Source: Anaeramoeba flamelloides (lineage: Eukaryota; Metamonada; Anaeramoebidae). Taken from it: a stretch of 64,000 bases of DNA. Location: positions 4,960,501 through 5,024,500 of the forward strand of contig JANTQA010000051.1 in the NCBI GenBank assembly GCA_027625915.1, in the 5' to 3' direction. Shown piece after piece: positions 1 through 12,447 of this stretch (within the stretch, counting starts at the first letter, position 1; every line of letters begins with the position of its first letter). The position numbers were made by a program, and so were the translations under genes. Under the pieces are notes generated by a model, which saw only the letters and a list, made by a program, of their open reading frames with translations, searched no databases and had not been told where the DNA came from.

Positions 1-546
1 AGTTTCTTTAGATTCGTTTTGTATTTTCATTATTGAAACGTAACGATCAATAAACTTATCACACAATATTTTGAGTAATTTTTTCCCAGCCTCAGTTAAT
101 AAATCTTTTGTTGAAACAAAATCCTTAATTATTAATTGGTAGCTATTATTAATACTGGAAGTGTAATTTTCAATTTGTTTCTTAATTGATTGGCAATGAA
201 TTTTATCTGTTTGATTTTTCTTTAATGATACATTATTTGGGGAAAGACCCATCTTATTAATGTCAATCATATTATTACTTTTTTCGCAATTAATAACTGT
301 ATCTGTATATATACTATTGATCCCTCTGGTACGGAAAGTAGGATCGTAATTTTTCTTTTTTTTGGTCCAAGTATCTATAGGATAGCCCTCGTGTGAGAAA
401 TGTGTAATCATTTGTTCGATTAAATAGTCTATATTTTCAGAAGACTTATGCACACACATATCAGATAATTCATCTAAATCAACAACATTTTCATAATGGA
501 TTGGTTGATCTTTAAATGTAAGGATACTATCTTTTAAATCAGACAT
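1..546 (-). CDS. Unrecognised protein, 5' part only (cut by window edge)
   Basis: An uninterrupted minus-strand frame of 182 codons starts with ATG at 546 and runs off the window at base 1 without a stop. The peptide begins MSDLKDSILTFKDQPIHYEN and is mixed in composition, not a low-complexity frame. It includes an acidic N-terminal stretch (DLDELSD) and a lysine-rich segment with aromatic residues around residues 62-75. The region upstream of 546 is far more AT-rich, which supports coding and this start. I recognise no domain; only the N-terminal portion is visible, so the family could become clear from the missing part. It could also be a first exon. Seen: the open frame and the composition change. 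Inferred: that it is a real gene. Confidence 0.65.
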   Translation of the reverse strand, partial: MSDLKDSILTFKDQPIHYENVVDLDELSDMCVHKSSENIDYLIEQMITHFSHEGYPIDTWTKKKKNYDPTFRTRGINSIYTDTVINCEKSNNMIDINKMGLSPNNVSLKKNQTDKIHCQSIKKQIENYTSSINNSYQLIIKDFVSTKDLLTEAGKKLLKILCDKFIDRYVSIMKIQNESKET

Positions 547-1944
547 CCTGAAGAAAGTTCTGTAAAGTTGAATAAAAAGTTTAATAAATAAAAAAATATA
601 ATTCGTTTGAATATTCAAAAACTAAAAGAGAAAAAAAAAGGGTTATTGGTATTTCGGGAAAAGGTTCCATTCGATAACCAAAAAATTATTTATAAAACTT
701 TCAAAATATTAATTTAGTTGACAGAAAAAGAAAAAAAAACAATATTTATTGGGAGATATATTTTGAGCTTTTTACAATTCAAACTATCACAAAAGATTGT
801 GTAACAAAAGTATTTTTGGGTACTAACACTTTAAACTTTAGAAAAAAAAATTTTTTTGATATTTTGATCATTTTAAAATTACTATTTTTTAGATTTTGGA
901 TCCTACCAAATTCTGAATCAATGAATTCATATGATTAGTAAATTGAAGACTTTTAACTGGAGATTAAATTCTTATTTTAATTTTCATTAAATTTAGTTAC
1001 TAAAAATTATTTTATGTACACATTTAGTTATTTTTTTCAAAGGAAAGTTCAAATTTTTAATTATTTTAAAAAGAAAGAGGATTAAGATTTTTAACAAAAT
1101 TGGAAATATCCTTTTTTCAAAAAGATAGAACATCACCATAAAAATAAAAAAAACTTGCAAAAAACGAAAAAAATCTATTATAATTGTTGATGTTTAGGAA
1201 AGAAATATAAGGTATATAAAGTTCTTTATTAAAGAAATAAAAACTTGATAAAAAACCACATTTAATATCGACACATTCTTCATTTAGAAAGATACTTTAT
1301 ACTCCTAAATTTTCCATAAAATAATTAGATCTAGATCTCTTTAAGAGTTCGATAAAAAATGGACTTTATAAAAGGTTTATTCTTGAAGAACATTATTTGG
1401 GAATAAATTCAAATTTTTTCTCTTTCTTGGTTATAGCCACTTCAGTCATACATAAAAATTTGGAGTACAAAAAAATTGATTTTCTCTGTTTTAAAATTCT
1501 ACAACAGTCCCAAACGGAGATTAAAAGCTCTTAAAAAGTTATAATTTATTTTCTACCTCATACTTTCTTTTCTATGACAGAATTTATTCTTATATAATAG
1601 CCTTTTATTAAAAGTTAAATTTAGACCCCTTTTATAATAATAAAATATAACACTTCCAAATGTTCAATAATTTTGAAAATTTTTCAGATTTTTTATAGAT
1701 ATTCAATTTCCAAAAAACTTAAGGACTATTCGAATTTTATGCTCTGTAGGTGTTGAAATAAAATACTATAAACAGAGAAAAGGCTTTAAAAGACAATGAA
1801 TTGAGGAAAAGTCAAAATATTACAATTTTTGGAATTATTGGGATTTTTTCGATTTTACTTGAAAATCATTTATAATCCAATAACTTTTTGAATTTCCCGA
1901 ACAAAACAAGGCAAAACTAAAAAGTTATTTTTTGATATTAAGAT
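547..1944. other. Non-coding AT-rich spacer
   Basis: No frame of convincing composition was found on either strand. It holds A and T runs and no repeat that I could match elsewhere in the window. It lies upstream of the partial gene at 1-546, so its first few hundred bases probably hold that gene's promoter. Confidence 0.5.
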
Positions 1945-2027
1945 AATGCCACTCCACTTTCTTCTCAAGTATTTTTATACTCTCTCGCTACACTCTAACA
2001 TACTTGAAAACAAAGTGGAGTGACATT
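1945..2027. repeat. Imperfect hairpin, 28-bp arms
   Basis: Arms at 1945-1972 and 2000-2027 are inverted copies matching at about 26 of 28 bases (core CACTCCACTTT / AAAGTGGAGTG) around a 27-base loop. Weaker pairing continues outward. It looks like a very small miniature inverted-repeat element or a structured RNA stem; I see no second copy in the window. Confidence 0.6.
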
Positions 2028-2429
2028 TTCCTAATGAAATTTTTTTCTTCAAAATTTGTTGAGAATAATTTGGATTTGATGAAGGGAAATTTTTTTTGCC
2101 CAACTCAAAATTTTCCCAAAAAAAACCTAAATTTTTCAAGTTAGCAAGATCCCTAGATCAAGTTTCTTTTAAGTCTATAAATATGACACTAGGTGGAAAA
2201 ATTGTATTCACTAACGATAAAATTCAACTAATCCTTAAATTCAAAATGTGATATTATTTCAAAATAATTACAGCCCCACCAAACATACATTGAAAGTTTG
2301 GTAAACAGATAATTCATTTTCTGTAACATGCTTTGCTTTTTATAACACGATTTTATGGTCAAATAAGATCCGATATATAAAAATTGAAATTTTAAAATCT
2401 ATGATAAATTTCTATTAAGAAAAAAATTA

Positions 2430-2842
2430 TTACCGTTGTGGAAAAAAAGTGAAACAAGGTTTTTAATTGGGAACATTACTGAAAATTCAAAGTAAGATCA
2501 ATGAAAAAAAGAATAAATAAATAAATAAAGACAAAATGAAGTATTCACCATAATAACAGTTTTTTTAATATTATCTTTTAAATATGGGTTTTTCTTTGAT
2601 TGATCAATTATTAAAAATTTGTTCAAAAAATTGACTATTTTTGAGATCTCCAAAACCACACCCACAATTTCAATATGAATAAATCGGGTAGATTTAAATT
2701 GTATTTGTTGGGTTGATAGAAAATAATATAATGAATTATTATTTGGGGTTAATACGTTACTTCTTTTTATTGATTTTACTTTTCATTTTCAATAATGTTC
2801 CCGTTTAAAAACAGTGTTTCACTTTTTTTCCATAATGGTTAA
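2430..2842. mobile_element. Foldback MITE, family F, copy 1
   Basis: A roughly 413-bp non-autonomous element bounded by inverted repeats of about 80 bp. The left end begins TTACCGTTGTGG. The right end, read on the other strand, begins TTAACCATTATGG, and the two arms stay similar through the GGGAACATTA and AAGTAAGATCAATG parts. A second copy lies at 33643-34068 with clear similarity along its whole length, including the interior. It has no coding capacity. Long arms and no frame fit a MITE or foldback DNA transposon derivative; the superfamily is not determinable from the ends I can see. Confidence 0.8.
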
Positions 2843-4599
2843 TTTAAATTTTTTAAAAGAAATCTTCTGGGTGATCATCAATCAACAAAAATTTTTCAGA
2901 TTTTTTATAGATCTTCAATTTCCAAAATTGTAAAAATTCTGGTTAGCAGGGTTTAAATGCAATAATCTAAAAATACTTTCAGATTTCTTTAATTTCTGAG
3001 GTTTCTTTTCTTTTGAGATTGTTTTTTTTTTTTTATTTTCTTACCAAAAAATAATAACCATATAGAAATTAAGAAAATCAAATTTTTATCTTTCGATATG
3101 ATAGATTTATAAGAGATAATCAACCTGTAAGTATTATAAATTTTTATGATGGGGTTGAAATAGTTAAATATATATATATATATATATATATGCCTTATAA
3201 AGCAGTTCCAGTTAAACAATTAAAAATTTATAAAACTAGGAAATTGTTTTTCTATTGGGTAGTTTTATCATAGATGATAGACATAAATTCGTTATTTTTC
3301 TTTTCAAGTTTTTTTTTTTCAAACATGAAGGGTCTTTTTCTTTTAACATTTTTATTGGCTTTTTTTTTTTTTTTTGGTTTCTGATAATTAAACTGATCTC
3401 AAAGAAATTTTTTTTGTTTTTTTTTTTTATTTTGGAATTTAAATTTTGTTTTTCAATAAGATAACTTGATTTTAAGCAAATAATATCACACAATATTTGA
3501 ATGTGTTTTAAAAAATGGGCTTTCTTATTATTATTAAAAAGGGTGTGAAAATTACACTCTAGATTCCCTTATGTATAAATGTTCTTTTAGAAATTTAGCT
3601 AAAAATCCAATAGATTTAACGATTGTTCAAGGGCAAGACACACTCATTTTTTTTTATGTTTAAAAAGTAAAAGTAAAAAATTGAAAAAAGAAAAGGTAAA
3701 AGAAAAAGGAAAAAAAATGAAAGGTTAAAAAGGTTTATAAGAAGCAATGATAAAAAATCAAAAGATAAAAAAAAAACAATGCAATTTTTAATTAACAACA
3801 CTCAAAATCAGAGCTATGATATTTTTGATTGAGTTAATTTTTTCATTGATCATGAAAGTTTATTTATGGATTCATGTTTCAGTTATTGTTGTTTCTATTT
3901 TTTTTTTTTTTTTGATTGATTTTGCTTTTAACTCTAATGATTATTTTTTGTCTTTGCTTTTTCGTTTTTTTTTTTTTTTTTCAAGTTGCCCTACTTCGGT
4001 GTTTCAGTATCTTAGTATTAGCTAGTATTCGCTTGATATTTTTTCCTTTATAAAACTTCTTCTCTTTCAAAAGAAATTCACTTTGTGGAACAATTGTAAA
4101 AATAAAAACCTGATATTTTGAAAATTCTAAATAAAAATAAAAACCTAAAAAATAAAAAAAAAAATGAATTATAATTCTCGAAATGAGCATTCTTGGTTTT
4201 TTATTAATAAACTTTCACTAAAAAAAAAAAGTTTAATACAAAGATTTTTTGTTAATCAATATATATATATTAAAAGATAATATATAATCTCAATTTTTTT
4301 TTAATTTTTATTAATCTTTTCGAAGATCTTTTTTTTTTCTCGAATTTGCTGGTAAAGTATCAAAAAAAAAAAAGAAAGAAAAAGGAAAAGTAAAATTTGG
4401 AAAACAAGAAAAAAAACAAAAAAAAAGAAAAAGAAAAGAAAAACTAGAAATTTGTTAAGAGATCAAAAAATTGTTGAAATTAGAAAAAATAATTTTGTAC
4501 CTTAAAAATCGAAATTTTATTTTGATAAGAATACATTGGATAAAAATACAAAAGAACTCCTATAGAAAAGTCTAAAGTGGGTTAACATTTTTGAAAAAT
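2843..4599. other. Non-coding spacer rich in homopolymers
   Basis: Dominated by T and A runs, with a TA microsatellite at about 3169-3191. Short open frames here translate to Phe/Lys/Ile-rich low-complexity peptides and are not credible genes. A short motif near 3545-3575 (TCTAGAGTGTAATT on the minus strand) recurs near 24618 and may be an outlying part of the dispersed repeat at 4600-5130. Confidence 0.5.
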
Positions 4600-5130
4600 A
4601 ATTTAGTTTAATAATTAAATGATAAACAAATAATCTTTTTTCCTATTTCTAAAACAGTGATTCTTAACTCAAAAAAATGATTTTGAATACTTTATAGATA
4701 AGGTATTTCTATAATGTACTTGTTTTTAAGAATAAGATTTGGTTTTACAAATTTTCAAAACTTTTCTTTTTTTGCTTTTTTTTTATTTGAATATTTTTTT
4801 ACAAGTTTCCCAAATCTTGTTTTAACAAAATCCCAGTACAAAATATCGTTCTGTCTGAGCTAAAATGTAAGTACAAGTGCTAGATAGACAGATTATACTG
4901 AAAGATCGATTCAGTTCACTCCTTTTGGCATCTCTAATCGCCCATGTTGATGAATAGTTTGTTTAAGATCATATCACTTCAGTTCGCTTCAGTTGGATTG
5001 ATATCTAATCATGAACAAGTTTATGTATTCATATGATGATTTTTTGATTTTGTTTACCTCCCCCAAAAGCCATAAAAGGCAAAAAAGGGAGGAGGAATTC
5101 AAACAACTGAAAAATGGGAAATTGAAAAAA
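4600..5130 (-). repeat. Old dispersed repeat, family D, copy 1 (minus)
   Basis: Read on the minus strand, this stretch is similar to 23925-24440 read on the plus strand. Shared blocks include TTCCTCCTC, GGGGAGG, AACTTGTT, ACAAGATTTGGGAAAC and the end block AAACCAAATCTTATTCTTA. It is less AT-rich than its surroundings. The copies are well diverged and no frame is kept, so this is an old interspersed element of unknown class or a conserved non-coding relic. Confidence 0.6.
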
Positions 5131-5577
5131 GATCAATAATAAAAAATAAATTTCTGATCATTTAATTAATTTCCTTATTTTGTATTATTTTTTCATGCAT
5201 TTTTTCTCAACCCTTTTTAACTCATAATTACAGTTCGTTTGTGGTTTTTAAAAAATGAAATACTATTAAAAAAAAAAAAAAAAAAACAAAAAAAAAAGTA
5301 CAAACAAAAAGGACTGAGTAAAACTGAATCTTTCGATTGTTTATTTCTCTATTTTGTAAATGTAAATATAATTTTTTTTGAACCAAATAATTTTGAAAAT
5401 TACATTTAAGAAATCTAGTTCATCATTTAATATTATTTTGAAATTTATTTCATGTATCTAAAAAAAAAAAAATAAGTAGAAAGAGAATATGAAAAAAAAA
5501 ATATAAAAGAAAAAATTAAGAATTTGAAATAATTAATCTTTGAAAGATTATTTTCCAAATAAAAAGAATGAACAATA

Positions 5578-5608
<31 letters not shown>

Positions 5609-5765
5609 TGAAAAAAAAAATTTGAAAAGAGTATAAAAAAATATTTAGAAAAAATAAAACTAAAGTAAAAATATATATATATATAAAGATCGAATCTGAG
5701 GCATTAGGATAAATTTTGAAATAAATTGATTAATTTACTATTTTGTGTTTTTTTTTTTACGTAAC
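5131..5765. other. Spacer downstream of the BFR1-like gene
   Basis: Very AT-rich, with A runs at about 5269-5286 and 5579-5600 and a short TA run near 5673-5684. It should contain the 3' end region of the minus-strand gene ending at 5766. No gene seen. Confidence 0.4.
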
Positions 5766-8741
5766 TTACATTTGTTTATAATCAACAATCTTTACAGGTT
5801 TTTTGTTTTTTTTCTTTTGAGGTGCCTTGTTTGATAAGCTTGGGAATTCTTTTTCATTATTAACGACTGGAGCTTTTTGTTTTGCTTTGTTTTGTTTTTG
5901 TACTTGTTTTTTATTTTGAACTCTAGATCCTTTATTTTTGTTATTTCTTCTATTATTATTTTTGTTATTGTTTTGATTATTTTGTCGTTGGTTTTGTTTT
6001 TTGCCTTTATTTTGATTAGGTGCATTGAAATTAAATTGTATTTTTGTCAAACCGTCTTCTTTAATTGTTAAATTAAGTTTAATTAATTGTTTTGTTGATT
6101 TGTTATTATTTGGTTTTTTTTTTTCCTTTTTAACTGTTTTTGGAATGACATTTGATGCGGTTGGTTTTGCGTCTCTTGGAAGTTTTTTATAGTATTGTTT
6201 TCTTAATTTGACTTTTTTGATTAATGCTGGTATTTCACTTTTTGATTTTGGTTGTTCAACCATAATTGAATCAAATTCTGTTAACCAGGAAAATGGTATT
6301 TTTAATACATCACTCTTTTGTTTTTTTTTTTGTGGTTGTTTTCGTTTTCCTCTTCCTCTTCCTTTACCTTTTCCTTTTCCTTTTTTGTTATTCTTTGTTA
6401 GTGCAAAAAATTCTTCTTCTACTTCATCTTTTTTTTGTGCTAATAAGAATTCTTCTTTTTTAAATCCTTTTGGGATCTTTGTTGTTTGTGGACTTTGATT
6501 TTTTTTATTTTTGCGTTTGCTTGTGGTAGGAGTGTCTCTTGGTAATAAATTATTTAAAAATGCAATAATTTTATCACAAATAAGAATTTCGGTTTCCCAT
6601 GGTACCAATAATGCTTCTTCTTTTTTTCTATACATTTTGATTTTTTTTTTTTAAGTGTTATAAAAGTCAAAAATGGTAGAAGGGTTCGTTGTTAGAATAA
6701 CAAATAATTATATTCAAAAGTGTGAGATAAAGAAAAGTAAAGTAAATTAAAACCGATATTGTTAAATGAAAAAAAAAAAAAAATTAAATCTTCATTTCGT
6801 TCACAATTACCAAAAAAATTGAATTAAATATCAATATAATTTAACGGAAATTGTTTGTGTTGATCGGAATTTAAGAATATTTTACTTTTCTTAAAATAAA
6901 ATCAATCAATCAATTTGTAAAATTCTTTTTAAATTGTTCATTTAATTACAAATAAATGTAAAATAATAATAAAAAAAAAAAGTCGATATTGGTTCATACA
7001 GAAATACATATGTATATAGAAATAAATAGAAATATTAAAAAAAAAAAAAAAAAATATATTTACCTTTCTTCTTGTTCCTTTTCATATAAAAGTTTTTCTT
7101 CTTCTCTTTCTTTTTGTTGGATTTCTTTTTGAAGTTTAAATTGTTCGTCTCTCCATTTATTTAATTCGGTATATTTCTTTTTGTCTTCTTGTCCAAATTT
7201 CTGAATTTTTTTTTTAAGTTCATCAATTTTTTCGAATTTTTCTTTAAAGAATGGTGTCAGTGCAACAATTTCTTTGTGTTTATTTTCTTTAAGTCCCCAG
7301 TGTTTATTTACAATATCTCTTAATTTGTCTCTTTTTTTATAGAGTTGATGTAATTCAGATTTGGATTTCTGGAATTGTTTTCTTTTTTGTGTAAGTTTAT
7401 CATATTGTTTTTGAATATTATTATCGGTATTGCTGATTTCTCTATTTTAATTAGAATTATTTTAATAAATTTAAAAAAAATAAAAAAAATGGAAAAAGAT
7501 CATTTAAATGAATTATTTGACAATTTTGATTTAATTTTTCACAAATAAATAAAATTTTTTATATATAATTTCAAATATTTTGAATATCGTTCAAATAAAC
7601 GATCTAAAAGTAAAATTTCAATTAACAAATTTAAAAAAAAATATGAAATTGATTTAAATTAGCACTTTTTATTTGTTACAAATAAACATTTAAAATTAAA
7701 ATACTGGATAATATAATATAAATCAGTATTTTTTAGTAGTTAACTCTATTAACTAAATTACCTTCTCTTCTTTTAATTCAATAAACCATATTAATTTTCA
7801 TTTTGTTTTGTATTCTTAGTGAATTTAAAATTATTTATAAAGTAGTTCAAAAAAAAAAAAAAGTTTTTAATAGATTCGTAAAAAATTGGTGTCCTGTAAT
7901 GTTGACAATAATTTTTTGGATCTGTTTGAAAAACTTTTTTTGCAACACTTTTTTAAAATGGCTAACTCAAGTTGAAAAATTGTATTAATATTTTGTAAAA
8001 AAATTGTCAAATGGAAAAAATTTATCAAATCGATTTTCCACAAATGTTAATCAAAAATATATTCTTAAAATTATTGAATGTATTTAGAAGAAAATGTTAT
8101 TTAAGGTTTTTGAAATACACAAAGTCTTTAAGTTGTGAAAATACATTAATAACTGAGCATAGTGAAGTTGACATTTTAATTTTATTCACATTTCCTTATT
8201 CGATTTAAAATTAATAAATATTTTTTTCCCTCAATTTATTCCAATCTAATAGACAGCTTATTGTTAGCCAAAAAATTTAAACAACAGAATTCTCATTACC
8301 CTTTCCAAAAAATTATTTTAAAATGTCTTGGAAAAAGGAGATAATTTTGAGTGAATTAAGTTGGTTATAATATGGTTGGGTTTTACTAAGAATAGAAATT
8401 CAAAAAAGCTTTTTAAAAATAAAAAGCAATTTTAAAAAAGTTTTTCAAACAGATCCAAAAAATTATTGTCAACATACAGGACACCAATTTTTTACCAATC
8501 TATTAAAAAACAATTTTTTTGGTTTCACTGATTTAAAACAGCTTTGATTTGATTTTTTCAACAAGATTAATGAAAATTCTTAACAATTTATTTTTCAATG
8601 AACATAAAAACAAAATGAACTGGATCGAAAATTCATTGTAACAAAAAGCGGTTGTCTCAAAAAAAAAGTTTTTTAAAAAAATTAAGAAACCAATGGGAAA
8701 AAAAATAGAAACCCCAAGAATTTTGAGAGAGGATTTGCACA

Positions 8742-8820
<79 letters not shown>

Positions 8821-9293
8821 AAAATTTACTTTATCTTGTTTTTACATTTTTTGATTTGAGTAATTCTAGCAAGTAATTCTTTTTCTTCACGGCCAGTTAA
8901 AGAAGTTGTTTCAAGAACTTCTTGAAGTCTTTCAACTTCGTTGTTAATTTCTTCTTGTGTTCTAAAGTTCATTGTTTGTTTTTGTTTGTTGTGTTCTGAA
9001 CTTTTATTATTGGTGGCGTTTTTGAAGCTTTCAAATTCTTTTTTTTGTTTGTCAACTATCTTTTGTTTTCTCTTAATCTCGTCTTTTGTTTTTTGGAATT
9101 CTTTTTGGTGTTTTTGAAATTCGTTGTGAATCTTGTTTCTTTCTTTGCTAAGACCATGTTTTTTTTTGTGGAGTTCATCCTTTTTTTTTTAAAAAAAATA
9201 AAAAAAATTTGTTCGTTAGAGGCCAACAGTTATTGAGATGTGAATTTGAAAAAAAAAAAAAAAAATTATTTTAAATAATTAAAAATTCACCAT

Positions 9294-9334
<41 letters not shown>

Positions 9335-9533
9335 AACAAACAATTTCTTTGAAATATTGATCAATTTCTTTGTGGATCTTTTTAATCTTTTCACCAAATT
9401 CGCTTTTTTTTGGATCTTCAGGTTTTTTCATCTTTTTGAGTTTTAACTTAAGTGCATTAATTTCTTTACGAAGAGGTGTTTCTTCTTCTTTAACTTGTTT
9501 TTTTTGGGCTTGTTGTTTTCTTTGTCTACTCAT
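5766..9533 (-). CDS. BFR1-like coiled-coil, basic protein; four exons, about 593 aa
   Basis: Exons on the minus strand: 9342-9533, 8830-9179, 7064-7441, 5766-6627. All joins have GT donors (GTTTGT, GTAAAT, GTAAAT) and AG acceptors, the phases agree at each join, and the lengths sum to 1782 bases, an exact codon multiple. The first three exons encode almost continuous charged coiled coil (MSRQRKQQAQKKQVKEEETP at the start). The last encodes WETEILICDKIIAFL, a Lys/Arg/Gly run, then LKIPFSWLTEFDSI with a following IPALI segment, then an Asn/Lys-rich basic tail with EFPSL. This order (coiled coil, conserved acidic helix, basic linker, L.iP helix, basic tail) matches the BFR1/nuclear segregation family, which associates with polysomes and mRNP at the ER. 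Family assignment is from pattern recognition. The stop codon overlaps a GTAAGT, so a small further exon is possible. Confidence 0.8.
6628..7063 (-). other. Intron 3 of the BFR1-like gene
   Basis: 436 bp, donor GTAAAT, acceptor TATAG, phase 2. The content is AT-rich with short A runs; no repeat recognised. Confidence 0.75.
7853..8528. mobile_element. Foldback element with about 100-bp arms inside an intron
   Basis: Arms at about 7853-7955 and 8425-8528 are inverted copies sharing AAAAAATTGGTGTCCTGTA, TGTTGACAATAATTTTTTGG and ATCTGTTTGAAAAACTTTTT. The inner 470 bp is unpaired AT-rich sequence without a gene. It looks like a non-autonomous DNA transposon derivative; exact ends and target duplication are not clear. 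Confidence 0.65.
8743..8818. repeat. 76-base A homopolymer
   Basis: An unbroken A run, far longer than any other in the window, inside intron 2 of the BFR1-like gene and 12 bases from its exon 2 donor. On the transcribed strand it is a poly-U run next to the splice site. Its length may be inexact because such runs assemble poorly. Confidence 0.8.
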
Positions 9534-10796
9534 TTTGAAGTAATAAGAATATTTATTTGAAGAAGAAAGATAAAGGAAAAAAAAAAAAAAAATAAAGTAA
9601 CTTTTTGGAAAAGAAATAAAAAAAATAAAAACTATTTTTATCGAATCATGTTTTTTATTTTTTTGAAAGACCCTATTTCAGTCATGCCTTTTGACTGCAA
9701 ATGTAAAATAGTCTCAATTTTCTTATAATTATTTTTAACAGTTCTTGACTTAAAAATTAACAAAACTGGTGAATTGGATCTTTCAATTTTCCGTTTTTTA
9801 CAGGCCTTACATGAACCTTTTGATCACTTAAATGGTTTATAGTTCAAACTTGTTGTATATTCAAAAGTGAGAAGAATTTCTGTTGAGAGAACTCAATCAA
9901 ATTCTCCTTTCAAAGATAAACTAAATCACATCTAAAAGATCTAACATTTTATTAAAAAACCTTGTTTGTCTAAGAGTTAATCTAATATTCAAGACATTTT
10001 TTCATTATTTAGAAGCAAAATATGTAACAACAAGATTTTTGTTTTTGTAAAAATATTTTTTCCAAACTAGTAGTGTGAATAATCAAAAACAATCACATTT
10101 GTTCCAAAAAGTTTATTGTTGCTTGGAAAAATTCATAATATTTCACTTTAAATATGATGAACGATAAACAGAAAAGTCTTTGAATTTTAAATGGGTTAAA
10201 ATTTCATTTTATTATTTTCTTTTCCTTTACTTGTTTAAAAATTCTTTACCTGAAATATTCTGAGTTGACCAATCATAAAAAATATGAAACAACAAAAGAG
10301 GACAACAAGTAAATTGAAAGAACACAAATAACAACCTGTATCTTAAAAATACTCTATTTATCAAAAGCAAAAAAAGGAAAAATGAAGTAAAAATTTTTTC
10401 CAATTTAGTATTCAAACACTCGTTATAATTAGATCTTGAAGTGAATTTTGAAACAATTATCAAACCAAACTGCTTCCTCACGTTTAATTCAAAAGAGCTA
10501 AAATTTGACCTTCTGGGTTAATCGAGTACAAACCCCAGAAAACACTCTCTAATAAATATTTATTTACTTTTCATCAAAGTAAAAACCAATGAATTTGAAT
10601 TATTATGACCCCCTCTTAATATACCAGTGGGGAGTTTTCTTATTAAAAGTACATGAAGATAAATATTTACAGAAATCGAAACACGAACATTTATACTCGA
10701 TTTTAGTCATTAGTGAGAACACAAAAATAATTCGAACTAACAATCATTTTTTTCTTGCTTATCTTCAAAAAACACTTTCATTCTTGTTATATTTAA
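9534..10796. other. Divergent intergenic region between two genes
   Basis: It separates the minus-strand BFR1-like gene from the plus-strand ILEI-BTB gene, so both promoters should lie here. Two modest open frames (10227-10481 minus, 10589-10849 plus) show no domain and were not called. The plus-strand ILEI gene may have a further upstream exon here, since the stop codon just before 10797 only fixes the current start. Confidence 0.5.
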
Positions 10797-12412
10797 ATGT
10801 ACTTTGCAATACCTGTCAAAAAGAAAGTCACCGAACCAATCGTTTTTAGTCTTCATTCTGCCGGGTTTGTGTGTGGTAATTACTCAAACATTTTCATAAA
10901 TGGGGTTGATTATTCCTTCTCAAAAAGAGGGTTTAATATTGTGTTGTTTGATCCACTCAGCAAGTGTATCACTTACAGAGCGTAAAAAGTTTTTTTTCTT
11001 TTTTCTATTTTTTTTTTTTTTTTTTGTTGTTGATCAAAATGGATGTGTATGACCTTCGAATGGATCTTCTTGCAAAACCAAAAAGATACTAATTTTCCCT
11101 TAATTTTGTTGAAAAAAACTTTTAGTTGCTTTGATACGTGGGGGTCAAGGAACGATGTCTCACATTTGGTAGAGTTTATTAAATGGATACCAATTGGGAC
11201 CATTGTATTAATTTCAATTAAAGACGAAGCCACAAAGACAATGACCACAGAAGCTGTCTCATGCCTCGAAACATTAGGAGCCTCGGATTTTGATGTCCCT
11301 TACCGTGGAGGTTATGTCTTAATTGGAAGAAAGGGTGCCAAAGATGGAACTGGAATACAAAAAATTGGTACCCAAAAAAAGCCTGTAAGCATTTCAAATA
11401 TTTCTGATTCTTATTTTGAAGATTTTCAAAACCTTTTAAACAATGCAGAATTCACGGATTTAGAAATTCAAGGAATTAAACTACATCGCCAGATATTGTC
11501 CTGTAGGGTTGGTGAAAACAAAATAAAAGCTCTTATTGAATTACTTGAAGAGGAAAAACCAATTATCACAGAACAATTAATAAATTGGGTCTATTGCCGA
11601 TCTTTAAAAGACTCAGCCTATGAAAGGAAAATAGAAGGTATACTAAGAGAAATTGGGATAGACTATGAAGAAAAATCAACCGAATATCAATTTGTAAAAG
11701 ATATCAATTCTTTATATGAAAATAAATCTTCTTTTGATTATTCGATAAAACTTTCAAAAACACCCTACGAAATAAATTATGAAATAGAAGATGAAGAAAA
11801 AGAAAGTGAAAAAGAGAATGAGAATGAGAATGAGAATGAGAAAGAGAAAGAGAAAGAAAAAGAGAAAGAGAAAGAAAAAGAAAAAGGAATTGGAAAAGAA
11901 ATCAAAGGAGGAAATGAAGAAATAAAAACTCATAAAATTATTTTACACACAAGAAGTAATTTGTTTCGAGGGCTTTTCTTAAATACAAATAAAGAAAACA
12001 GCATCCGTGATCTTACTGGGTGGGATTATGAAACTTTAATAGTCTTGATAAAATTTATGTATACAGATTATTTAGACATTTCTTTAATAACACCAAACAA
12101 TCTGGAAACCTTTGAAGAAATGATTGAATATTATCAATTGAATACTAAGTCATCTTTATATTTTTATCTAGATTTACTGCCATTTTTAAATTCAGAATTT
12201 AAACAATTCCAACCAAAACAACAAATTATTTTGAAAGAAACTTCATTTTCTTTTTATGCTTACTCCTCAGGAACATATCTAAACCCAGGTGCCCATCTCA
12301 GAATAAATGGAAAAAAATACAATGGACACCTCAGGGGATTACACATATTGGTATTTGATCCAAAAACTAAATCTATTGATTTGAATACGTAAATTATTTG
12401 TTCCATAATTAT

Positions 12413-12447
<35 letters not shown>

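Larger units (their letters stand above)
7442..8829 (-). other. Intron 2 of the BFR1-like gene with foldback insert and 76-base A run
   Basis: 1388 bp, donor GTAAAT, acceptor AATAG, phase 2. It carries a foldback element at about 7853-8528 and, near the donor side, a plus-strand A homopolymer of about 76 bases at 8743-8818. Short frames inside are not credible genes. Confidence 0.75.

Noticed and set aside
2989-4190. Several open frames of 60-85 codons on both strands
   Set aside because: They translate to Phe/Ile/Lys-rich low-complexity peptides coded by homopolymers and TA runs, with no domain and no splice logic.
7803-8742. Short frames inside the BFR1 intron
   Set aside because: They fall in the foldback element and its flank; the intron borders and phase around them are well supported.
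8743-8818. Long A run as the tail of a retroposed copy
   Set aside because: The sequence on either side shows no SINE, LINE or processed gene, and the region belongs to a well-supported intron.
10227-10849. Frames of 84 and 86 codons upstream of the ILEI-BTB gene
   Set aside because: No domain, opposite strands, and neither joins in phase with a visible donor to the ILEI exon; an upstream exon remains possible but is not shown.
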